Below are positions 1-6,366 of a stretch of DNA of 6,366 nucleotides, one piece after another. The stretch lies in contig JAUNIK010000166.1 of the NCBI GenBank assembly GCA_030523505.1, positions 1 through 6,366 on the forward strand, read 5' to 3'. Every line of letters starts with the position of its first letter. Positions within the stretch are counted from its first letter, which is position 1. The DNA is from Prevotellaceae bacterium (GTDB lineage: Bacteria; Bacteroidota; Bacteroidia; Bacteroidales; Bacteroidaceae). Made by a program: the position numbers and the translations under genes. The notes under the pieces are model-generated. The model was not told the DNA's origin. It did not search any database and was given only the letters and a program-made list of their open reading frames with translations.

Positions 1-2394
1 AAGACCCTTACGAGCACCGTGAGTAGAGATAAAGTACTCGAGCACTGACATACCCATCTTGAAGTTAGAAAGGATAGGGTTCTCAATAGTAGGACGTTCA
101 TCAGCACCAGCCTTCTGAGGCTTTGCCATCAAACCACGCATACCTGAGAGCTGCTTAATCTGATCCTTAGAACCACGGGCACCAGAGTCGAGCATCATGA
201 ATACAGCGTTGAAGCCCTGGTCAGCCTCGGTCATCTCCTTCAAGAGGACATCCCCCAACTTATTGTTTACGTTGGTCCATGCATCGATAACAAGCTGGTA
301 ACGGTTCTGGTCGGTAATCATACCCATATTGAACTGATCCCATACATTGTCAACCTCTGCCTGACCATCAGCGATGATCTGCTCACGTGATGCAGGAACG
401 ATGATATCGTCAAGGTTGAATGAGAGACCTGCCTCATAAGCCTTGCGGTAACCAAGGTTCTTAATACCATCAAGGAACTCACATGCACGAGCCATACCCA
501 CTGAGTTGATAACTCGCTGGATGAGACCGCGGAGTGTCTTCTTTGAGATGATATCGTTGAAGAAGCCGATTTCTGTTGGAACGATACCGTTTACGATTAC
601 ACGACCAACAGTTGTCTCAATCATGCGCTTCTGGATCTTGCCGTCAACGAGGTCGTCAACGATAACCTTTACCAGAGCGTGAACATCACACTTACCTTCA
701 TTGTAAGCGATGATAGCCTCTTCTGGGCCATAGAATGTGAGGCCCTCGCCCTTTGCACCTGGGCGTACCTTTGTAATATAGTAAAGACCGAGCACCATAT
801 CCTGTGAAGGAACGGTGATAGGGTTACCATTAGCAGGGTTAAGAATATTGTGGCTCTGGAGCATCAGGATCTGAGCCTCGAGGATAGCCTCATTGCTCAA
901 TGGGAGATGCACAGCCATCTGGTCACCATCGAAGTCGGCGTTGAACGCAGTACATGCCAGTGGGTGGAGCTGAATAGCCTTACCCTCGATCATCTTTGGC
1001 TGGAATGCCTGGATACCGAGACGGTGAAGTGTAGGAGCACGGTTCAAAAGAACTGGATGACCCTTCATTACATTCTCGAGGATATCCCAGATTACTGGCT
1101 CGCGACGGTCAACAATCTTCTTTGCTGACTTCACAGTCTTCACGATACCGCGCTCGATGAGCTTACGGATGATGAATGGCTTATAGAGCTCTGCAGCCAT
1201 AAGTTTTGGAAGACCGCACTCGCCCATCTTCAACTCAGGACCTACAACGATAACCGAACGGGCTGAATAGTCAACACGCTTACCGAGGAGGTTCTGGCGG
1301 AAACGACCTGCCTTACCCTTCAATGAGTCTGAGAGTGACTTCAATGGACGGTTTGACTCGCTCTTCACTGCCGAAGCCTTACGAGAGTTGTCGAACAATG
1401 AGTCGACAGCCTCCTGAAGCATACGCTTCTCGTTACGGAGAATTACCTCTGGAGCATGAATCTCAACGAGACGCTTCAGACGGTTGTTACGGATGATGAC
1501 ACGACGATAGAGGTCGTTCAGGTCAGATGTAGCGAAGCGACCACCATCCAGTGGTACCAATGGGCGCAACTCTGGAGGAGTTACAGGGAGAACCTTCATG
1601 ATCATCCACTCTGGACGGTTCACCTCCTTGCTGTTGAGGAATGCCTCTACAACACGGAGACGCTTCAAAGCTTCTGCCTTACGCTGCTGGCTTGCATCCT
1701 TGTAAGCTTCATCACGGAGCTGGTCAGCGAGAGCCTCAAGGTCGAGCTCTGCAAGGAGGTCATAGATAGCCTCTGCACCCATCTTGGCAACGAACTTATC
1801 TGGATCGTCGTCAGGAAGGAGCTGGTTCTCATAACCAACCTTATTATCAATAATATCGAGGTACTCCTCCTCTGAGAGGAGATCATACTTCTTTGAACCA
1901 AGTACTGCACTCTCTGATTCTGCATCAGCATCACCTCCTGCCTTTGCAGCAAGAACACCTGGACGGATAACGATGTACTTCTCGTAGTAGATGACAGCAT
2001 CCAACTTCTTTGTTGGCAAGCCGAGGAGATAGCCCATCTTGTTTGGGAGAGAACGGAAGTACCAGATATGAGCTACTGGCACAACGAGGTCGATGTGTCC
2101 TGCACGCTCACGGCGTACCTTCTTCTCAGTCACCTCAACACCGCATCGGTCACAAGTGATACCCTTATAGCGGATACGCTTGTACTTACCGCAAGCACAC
2201 TCATAGTCTTTTGTAGGACCGAAGATTCGCTCGCAGAACAAACCGTCACGCTCAGGCTTGTATGTACGATAGTTAATTGTCTCAGGCTTGGTAACCTCAC
2301 CGAAAGAGTTCTCGAGGATCTCCTCTGGAGAAGCCAGACTGATGGTTATTTTAGTAAAATTATTCTTTACTTTTGTATCTTTCTTGAAAGCCAT
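1..2394 (-). CDS. rpoC: RNA polymerase subunit beta-prime RpoC, N-terminal 798 residues (partial, C-terminus outside window)
   Basis: RpoC is the catalytic beta-prime subunit of DNA-dependent RNA polymerase; with alpha, beta and omega it forms the core enzyme. I translated the frame by hand and found it open from the ATG at 2394 to the window edge, which falls on a codon boundary after Leu798. Motifs in order: zinc-binding cysteines C66, C68, C81 and C84, with the same spacing as in E. coli; an acidic insertion of Bacteroidota type around residues 148-250; [18 protein letters not shown] from about 281 (clamp helices, lid and rudder region); [10 protein letters not shown] at 372-381; [10 protein letters not shown] with R452; and the catalytic NADFDGD at 485-491, whose D487, D489 and D491 hold the active-site magnesium. 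The window ends at THGARKGL, inside the bridge helix, so the trigger loop and C-terminus are missing. Family members in this phylum are roughly 1400 residues or more. The ATG lies 68 bp after rpoB and has no Shine-Dalgarno sequence. Codon use looks like that of a highly expressed gene, with many CGT, GGT, AAG and ATC codons. Identification is essentially certain. Confidence 0.98.
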   Translation of the reverse strand, partial: MAFKKDTKVKNNFTKITISLASPEEILENSFGEVTKPETINYRTYKPERDGLFCERIFGPTKDYECACGKYKRIRYKGITCDRCGVEVTEKKVRRERAGHIDLVVPVAHIWYFRSLPNKMGYLLGLPTKKLDAVIYYEKYIVIRPGVLAAKAGGDADAESESAVLGSKKYDLLSEEEYLDIIDNKVGYENQLLPDDDPDKFVAKMGAEAIYDLLAELDLEALADQLRDEAYKDASQQRKAEALKRLRVVEAFLNSKEVNRPEWMIMKVLPVTPPELRPLVPLDGGRFATSDLNDLYRRVIIRNNRLKRLVEIHAPEVILRNEKRMLQEAVDSLFDNSRKASAVKSESNRPLKSLSDSLKGKAGRFRQNLLGKRVDYSARSVIVVGPELKMGECGLPKLMAAELYKPFIIRKLIERGIVKTVKSAKKIVDRREPVIWDILENVMKGHPVLLNRAPTLHRLGIQAFQPKMIEGKAIQLHPLACTAFNADFDGDQMAVHLPLSNEAILEAQILMLQSHNILNPANGNPITVPSQDMVLGLYYITKVRPGAKGEGLTFYGPEEAIIAYNEGKCDVHALVKVIVDDLVDGKIQKRMIETTVGRVIVNGIVPTEIGFFNDIISKKTLRGLIQRVINSVGMARACEFLDGIKNLGYRKAYEAGLSFNLDDIIVPASREQIIADGQAEVDNVWDQFNMGMITDQNRYQLVIDAWTNVNNKLGDVLLKEMTEADQGFNAVFMMLDSGARGSKDQIKQLSGMRGLMAKPQKAGADERPTIENPILSNFKMGMSVLEYFISTHGARKGL

Positions 2395-2400
2395 TGTATC

Positions 2401-2448
2401 TTACAATTTTACGATTTACAATTTACAATCTACTTTATTTTTTACAAT
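2401..2448 (-). repeat. Tandem heptamers ATTGTAA/ATCGTAA in the rpoB-rpoC gap
   Basis: On the coding strand the 68-bp gap contains five copies of ATTGTAA or its variant ATCGTAA. On the plus strand they lie at 2442-2448, 2423-2429, 2416-2422, 2409-2415 (the ATCGTAA variant) and 2401-2407. Three copies are directly abutting, the fourth is one base further on, and the fifth is separated by 12 bases. The last copy ends six bases before the rpoC ATG. The unit is not palindromic, and I see no hairpin or U-tract that would make the gap a terminator. Similar TTGTAAAT-like strings are, from memory, common between genes in Bacteroides and Prevotella. Their function here is unknown; they may be slippage products or may keep the rpoC start region unstructured. 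Confidence 0.85.
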
Positions 2449-2462
2449 CTTTCAACTGTAAA

Positions 2463-5400
2463 TTAATCAAGCTTAACACTCAGACCAAGACCGCGGAGTT
2501 CGTGCAGGAGCACATTGAGAGACTCAGGGATACCTGGAGTTGGCATTGCATCGCCCTTGACAATAGCCTCGTATGTCTTGCTACGGCCTACAGTATCATC
2601 CGACTTGACTGTCAGAATCTCCTGAAGGACGTGTGAAGCACCGAAGGCCTCAAGAGCCCAAACCTCCATCTCTCCGAAACGCTGACCACCGAACTGTGTT
2701 TTACCACCGAGAGGCTGCTGTGTGATGAGAGAGTAAGGACCGATAGAACGAGCATGCATCTTGTCTTCAACCATGTGGCCGAGCTTGAGGAAGTATGTTA
2801 CACCTACTGTAGCTGGCTGGTCGAACATCTCACCTGTCTCACCATCATAAAGATGTGTAGAGCAGAGGTTTGGCAAACCTGCCTTCTCTGTCCACTCTGA
2901 GAGGTCTTCAAGATGAGCACCATCAAAGATTGGAGTAGCGAACTTGACACCGAGTCTGCGACCTGCAGCACCGAGGATAGCCTCGAAGATCTGTCCAAGG
3001 TTCATTCGTGAAGGCACACCCAGTGGGTTCAATACCAAGTCAACAGGACGACCGTCCTCAAGGAATGGCATATCCTCTGTACGTACTACCTTAGAAACGA
3101 TACCCTTGTTACCGTGACGACCAGCAAGCTTATCACCGACACCGATCTTACGCTTCTTGGCAACATAAACCTTAGCCATCTGGAGGATACCAGCAGGGAG
3201 GTCGTCACCGATAGAGATAGCGAACTTGCGGCGCTTCAACTCTGCATCAAGCAACTTATACTTGCGGATATAGTTCATGATGAGCTTCTGGATGAGCATG
3301 TTTGTGTGCTCGTCGTCAGTCCACTCATTTGACTGGATTCCGTCATATTCAAGGTTCTTGAGGACAGCAGCTGTGAGCTGTGCACCCTTGTTGATGATCT
3401 CAGCACCCGAATAGTCGTGGATAGCCTGACAGGTCTTGCCCTCTGCGAGAGTAAGGATCTTGTCAACGAGGATATCCTTCAAGTCGTTGTTCTTAGCCTC
3501 GTACTCTTCCTCGAGTTTATTGAGCAAAACCTTATCCTGCTTCTTTGACTCACGAGTCTTGACTGCACGAGAGAACAGCTTCTTGTCGATGATAACACCC
3601 GAAAGTGATGGGTTAGCCTTCAATGAAGAATCCTTCACATCACCGGCCTTGTCACCGAAGATAGCACGGAGCAACTTCTCCTCTGGCGATGGGTCGCTCT
3701 CACCCTTTGGCGAGATCTTACCAATCATGATGTCACCTGGCTCGATACGAGCACCTACACGGATGATACCATTCTCGTCGAGGTCCTTTGTAGCTTCCTC
3801 GCTTACATTTGGAATATCTGCTGTGAACTCCTCAACACCACGCTTTGTCTCACGTACGTCGAGTGAGTACTCATCTACATGAACTGATGTCAGTACATCC
3901 TCACGAACGAGGCGCTCTGAAAGTACGATAGCATCCTCGTAGTTGTAACCCTTCCATGGCATGTAAGCCACGAGGAGGTTGCGACCAAGAGCGAGCTCAC
4001 CGTTCTCTGTTGCATAACCCTCTGTGAGGATATCGCCCTTCTTCACACGCTGTCCCTTATGACAGATAGGACGGAGGTCGATAACCATGTTCTGGTTTGT
4101 ACGACGGAACTTTGGAATACGGTATTCCTTCATCGCTGGCTCAAAGCTTACGAAATCCTCTTCCTCTGTGCGATCGTAGAGGATACGGATTGTTGTAGCG
4201 TCGAGATAGTCGATAACACCGTCACCCTCAGCAGTGATCATTGTGCGAGAGTCCTCACACACCTGCTTCTCAAGACCTGTACCAACGATTGGTGCATCGT
4301 TGTGGAGAAGTGGCACTGCCTGGCGCATCATGTTACATCCCATCAAAGCACGGTGACCGTCATCATGCTCCAAGAACGGGATAAGTGCTGCTGACACAGA
4401 AGCAATCTGCTGTGGAGCAACATCCATAAGGTTCACCTGTGCAGGAGGAACTACTGGATAGTCATCATCCTGACGGCACTTAACGACCTTACGGATGAAT
4501 GAACCGTCCTCGCGCAATGGAGCGTTACCCTGACCGATGATCAGGTTCTGCTCTTCCTCTGCTGTTACATAGATAACATCCTCGTTATCCATGTCAACAT
4601 GCGAATCGGCAACCTTACGATATGGTGTCTCGATGAAACCGAGATCATTTATCTTTGCGTAAACACAGAGTGATGAAATCAAACCGATGTTTGGACCTTC
4701 AGGAGACTCGATAGGACAAAGACGACCATAGTGTGTATAGTGTACGTCTCGAACCTCGAAACCTGCACGCTCACGAGAAAGACCACCAGGACCGAGGGCT
4801 GAGAGACGACGCTTGTGTGTTACCTCTGCCAATGGGTTTGTCTGGTCCATGAACTGTGAGAGTGGGTTTGTACCGAAGAATGAGTTGATAACGCTTGAGA
4901 TAGTCTTAGCGTTGATCAGCTCGAGTGGCGAGAACACCTCGTTGTCACGAACATTCATACGCTCACGGATGGTACGGCTCATACGAGCGAGACCAATCGA
5001 GAACTGGTTTGCCAACTGCTCACCTACAGTACGTACGCGACGGTTTGACAAGTGGTCGATATCGTCAACCTTAGCCTTAGAGTTTACAAGGTTGATGAGA
5101 TACTTGATAATCTCGATGATATCATCCTCAGTCAAAACACGCACATCCATCTCTGTGTTGAGATTGAGCTTCTTATTGATACGGTAGCGACCTACCTCAC
5201 CAAGGTCATAGCGCTTGTCTGAGAAGAACAAGTTCTGGAACACTTCACGAGCACTCATCTCATCAGCAGGATCTGCATTACGCAACTGACGATAGATATA
5301 CTCTACTGCTTCCTTCTCGCTGTTACTTGGGTCCTTAGCAAGGGTGTTAAAGATAATATCGAACTTGCTTACATCCTCTTCGTCCTTGTGGAGCAGGATT

Positions 5401-6275
5401 GTGCTTGCACCGCTCTCGAGGATCTTCTCCATTGATTCAGCAGTGATTTCCTCTTCACGCTTAAGGATAATCTCGTGACGGTCGAGCGAAACAACCTCTC
5501 CTGTATCCTCATCAACGAAATCCTCTACCCAGCTCTTGAGCACATTACCAGCAAGCTTGCGACCGATAGCTTCCTTGAGGTTCTTCTTGTTAACCTTAAT
5601 CTCCTCAGCAAGGTCGAATATCTTGAGAATATCCTTATCATTCTCGAATCCCATTGCACGGAGGAGAGTTGTTACAGGCAACTTCTTCTTACGGTCGATG
5701 TAAGCGTACATCACATTGTTGATGTCGGTTGCAAACTCAATCCATGAACCCTTGAAAGGAATAATACGTGCGCTATAAAGAGCTGTACCATTTGCATGTA
5801 CGCCCTGACCGAAGAATACGCCAGGTGAACGATGCAACTGTGATACAACAACACGCTCAGCACCATTGATTACAAAGGTACCGTTAGAGGTCATATAAGG
5901 GATTGTACCAAGGAACACATCCTGAATAACTGTTGGGAAGTCCTCATGATCTGGATCCGAACAGAACAGCTTCATCTTAGCCTTAAGAGGTACGCTATAT
6001 GTAAGACCACGCTCGAGGCACTCCTCGATAGAGTAGCGAGGTGGGTCGATATAGTAATCCAAGAACTCAAGAACGAAGCTGTTTCGCGTATCGGTGATAG
6101 GGAAGTTCTCAGCGAACACCTTATACAAACCGTCATTCTTGCGTTCCTCAGGCGGAGTATCTAACTGAAGGAAGTCCTTGAAAGACTTCAGCTGTACATC
6201 AAGGAAATCCGGATAAGGGAGCGGATTGTGTACGCTTGCAAAATTTACTCTGTTATCTATAACTTTTGCTGCCAT
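2463..6275 (-). CDS. rpoB: RNA polymerase subunit beta RpoB, complete, 1270 residues
   Basis: RpoB is the beta subunit of the core RNA polymerase; it forms one jaw of the DNA channel, part of the active centre and the rifampicin pocket. Visible motifs in order: N-terminal [14 protein letters not shown] near 23-36; protrusion and lobe domains to about residue 460; rifampicin region 468-494; [18 protein letters not shown] at 501-518; [13 protein letters not shown] at 521-533; YNYEDA at 777-782, the acidic pair near the active site; flap region roughly 835-1020, including [12 protein letters not shown] and a charged, probably helical stretch at 905-940; [16 protein letters not shown] at 1043-1058, with the nucleotide-contacting lysines K1049 and K1057; and [19 protein letters not shown] at 1173-1191, followed by the C-terminal clamp and anchor segment. 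The 1270-residue length is usual for Bacteroidota. The ATG gives the expected N-terminus; the next in-frame ATG is codon 101, which would remove conserved sequence. There is no Shine-Dalgarno sequence, and the bases before the start are AT-rich. No truncation, frameshift or missing catalytic residue is seen. Confidence 0.99.
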   Translation of the reverse strand: MAAKVIDNRVNFASVHNPLPYPDFLDVQLKSFKDFLQLDTPPEERKNDGLYKVFAENFPITDTRNSFVLEFLDYYIDPPRYSIEECLERGLTYSVPLKAKMKLFCSDPDHEDFPTVIQDVFLGTIPYMTSNGTFVINGAERVVVSQLHRSPGVFFGQGVHANGTALYSARIIPFKGSWIEFATDINNVMYAYIDRKKKLPVTTLLRAMGFENDKDILKIFDLAEEIKVNKKNLKEAIGRKLAGNVLKSWVEDFVDEDTGEVVSLDRHEIILKREEEITAESMEKILESGASTILLHKDEEDVSKFDIIFNTLAKDPSNSEKEAVEYIYRQLRNADPADEMSAREVFQNLFFSDKRYDLGEVGRYRINKKLNLNTEMDVRVLTEDDIIEIIKYLINLVNSKAKVDDIDHLSNRRVRTVGEQLANQFSIGLARMSRTIRERMNVRDNEVFSPLELINAKTISSVINSFFGTNPLSQFMDQTNPLAEVTHKRRLSALGPGGLSRERAGFEVRDVHYTHYGRLCPIESPEGPNIGLISSLCVYAKINDLGFIETPYRKVADSHVDMDNEDVIYVTAEEEQNLIIGQGNAPLREDGSFIRKVVKCRQDDDYPVVPPAQVNLMDVAPQQIASVSAALIPFLEHDDGHRALMGCNMMRQAVPLLHNDAPIVGTGLEKQVCEDSRTMITAEGDGVIDYLDATTIRILYDRTEEEDFVSFEPAMKEYRIPKFRRTNQNMVIDLRPICHKGQRVKKGDILTEGYATENGELALGRNLLVAYMPWKGYNYEDAIVLSERLVREDVLTSVHVDEYSLDVRETKRGVEEFTADIPNVSEEATKDLDENGIIRVGARIEPGDIMIGKISPKGESDPSPEEKLLRAIFGDKAGDVKDSSLKANPSLSGVIIDKKLFSRAVKTRESKKQDKVLLNKLEEEYEAKNNDLKDILVDKILTLAEGKTCQAIHDYSGAEIINKGAQLTAAVLKNLEYDGIQSNEWTDDEHTNMLIQKLIMNYIRKYKLLDAELKRRKFAISIGDDLPAGILQMAKVYVAKKRKIGVGDKLAGRHGNKGIVSKVVRTEDMPFLEDGRPVDLVLNPLGVPSRMNLGQIFEAILGAAGRRLGVKFATPIFDGAHLEDLSEWTEKAGLPNLCSTHLYDGETGEMFDQPATVGVTYFLKLGHMVEDKMHARSIGPYSLITQQPLGGKTQFGGQRFGEMEVWALEAFGASHVLQEILTVKSDDTVGRSKTYEAIVKGDAMPTPGIPESLNVLLHELRGLGLSVKLD
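4794..4874 (-). other. rpoB: Rifampicin-resistance-determining region of rpoB (wild-type residues)
   Basis: These are codons 468-494 of RpoB, equivalent to E. coli residues 507-533 (a constant offset of 39). The positions most often mutated in resistant strains carry the susceptible residues: Q474 (E. coli Q513), D477 (D516), H487 (H526), R490 (R529), S492 (S531) and L494 (L533). The outlying positions P525 (P564) and I533 (I572) are also unchanged. The sequence therefore predicts an unmodified drug pocket. This is inferred from residue identity and is not a measured phenotype. Confidence 0.9.
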
Positions 6276-6294
6276 TATTGTTGTATTAATATTA

Positions 6295-6339
6295 CTAGAA
6301 AATCTAGATCATCTAGAAGACCTAGATTATCTAGGATTA
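6295..6339 (-). repeat. Five 9-bp direct repeats, each beginning with CTAG, upstream of rpoB
   Basis: CTAG occurs on the plus strand at 6295, 6304, 6313, 6322 and 6331, exactly every 9 bases. The units are ctagaaaat, ctagatcat, ctagaagac, ctagattat and ctaggatta. CTAG is itself palindromic, so the array reads the same way on both strands. Two perfect 15-base palindromes with a single central base are embedded at 6303-6317 (TCTAGAT-C-ATCTAGA) and 6321-6335 (CCTAGAT-T-ATCTAGG), 18 bases apart. CTAG is under-represented in many bacterial genomes, which makes five copies in 40 bases notable. The role is unknown. Confidence 0.9.
6304..6334 (-). promoter_or_regulatory. Candidate leader hairpin (possible attenuator or processing site) before rpoB
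   Basis: In the transcribed strand, arm CTAGATAATCTAG (6334-6322) can pair with CTAGATGATCTAG (6316-6304) across the 5-nt loop GTCTT (6321-6317). Twelve of the 13 positions are Watson-Crick pairs and one is an A-G mismatch. The distal arm is followed directly by ATTTTC, a short U-run, and then 23 further bases lead to the rpoB start at 6275. In E. coli the rplL-rpoB gap holds a partial terminator and an RNase III site that set rpoBC expression relative to the ribosomal protein genes. A similar role here is inferred from position and shape only. The stem is AT-rich and each arm is self-complementary, so alternative folds or a protein-binding DNA site are equally possible. Confidence 0.5.
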
Positions 6340-6366
6340 ACGAAAGACACAAAAAGGTTAGGACTC

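Larger units (their letters stand above)
6276..6366 (-). other. rpoB leader, probable rplL-rpoB intergenic region (right part cut by window)
   Basis: These 91 bases precede rpoB. No coding sequence is recognisable in them. In most bacteria, including Bacteroidota, rplL lies immediately upstream of rpoB, but its typical C-terminal end is not readable here, so rplL presumably stops beyond the window edge. The last 19 bases before the ATG are almost pure A/T and lack a Shine-Dalgarno sequence, as is typical for the phylum. I find no convincing Bacteroidota promoter (TTTG, about 19-21 bases, then TAnnTTTG), which fits readthrough from an upstream operon promoter. Confidence 0.6.

Noticed and set aside
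2415..2435. Degenerate -7-like strings (TAGATTG, TAAATTG) in the rpoB-rpoC gap that could suggest an internal rpoC promoter
   Set aside because: Each is one T short of TAnnTTTG, arises automatically from the heptamer repeats, and has no TTTG at the correct upstream distance.
2395..2462. Terminator between rpoB and rpoC
   Set aside because: There is no stable inverted repeat and no U-run after a stem; the A/T-rich gap is made of direct repeats, and rpoC is expected to be co-transcribed.
2068..2636. Two overlapping plus-strand open frames spanning the rpoC start, the gap and the rpoB end
   Set aside because: They depend on the antisense of conserved coding sequence plus the AT-rich repeat gap; the peptides are low in complexity where they cross the gap and have no recognisable motif.
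3436..3882. A 148-codon open frame on the plus strand, opposite rpoB, with other antisense frames of 60-140 codons across the window
   Set aside because: They lie wholly inside rpoB or rpoC on the opposite strand, resemble no family I know, and are explained by the strong codon bias of the real genes leaving few stops on the complement.
6299..6353. Possible Bacteroidota promoter in the rpoB leader: TTTG at 6353-6350 and TAGATTTT at 6306-6299 on the minus strand
   Set aside because: The two elements are 43 bases apart, about twice the needed spacing, and the second one is part of the CTAG repeat and lacks the final G.
1..6366. A new defence, mobile or biosynthetic system within the window
   Set aside because: All but about 160 bases are rpoB and rpoC with every visible diagnostic motif intact; there is no transposase, integrase, CRISPR array, tRNA or foreign-looking segment.

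Overview
The window is a stretch of the rpoBC operon, read entirely on the minus strand. It holds a complete rpoB (RNA polymerase beta subunit, 1270 residues) followed by the first 798 codons of rpoC (beta-prime subunit), which runs off the left edge of the window. The protein sequences point to the Bacteroidota, most likely Prevotella or a close relative (Prevotellaceae). The length and wording of RpoB match remembered Bacteroides/Prevotella RpoB almost throughout. RpoC has the Bacteroidota-type N-terminus and the acidic insertion after the [12 protein letters not shown] segment. Neither start codon is preceded by a Shine-Dalgarno sequence, and both lie in AT-rich leaders, as is normal in this phylum. 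The genus is inferred from memory of homologues, not from a search.

Layout in the direction of transcription (right to left): 6366-6276 is the leader upstream of rpoB, probably the rplL-rpoB gap although rplL itself is not visible. It carries a five-unit array of 9-bp repeats, each beginning with CTAG, which also folds into a long hairpin with a 5-nt loop. Then come rpoB (6275-2463), a 68-bp gap (2462-2395) with tandem heptamers of the form ATTGTAA on the coding strand, and rpoC (2394-1). No stretch of more than 300 bases lacks a gene.

The two genes encode the two catalytic subunits of the same enzyme. The beta and beta-prime chains each supply one double-psi beta-barrel of the active centre, and co-transcription supports balanced production. 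All diagnostic motifs visible in both proteins are intact, so this is an ordinary housekeeping region. I found no new protein system. The signals worth a second look are the two intergenic repeat elements, above all the hairpin in front of rpoB, which sits where E. coli has an attenuator and an RNase III site.
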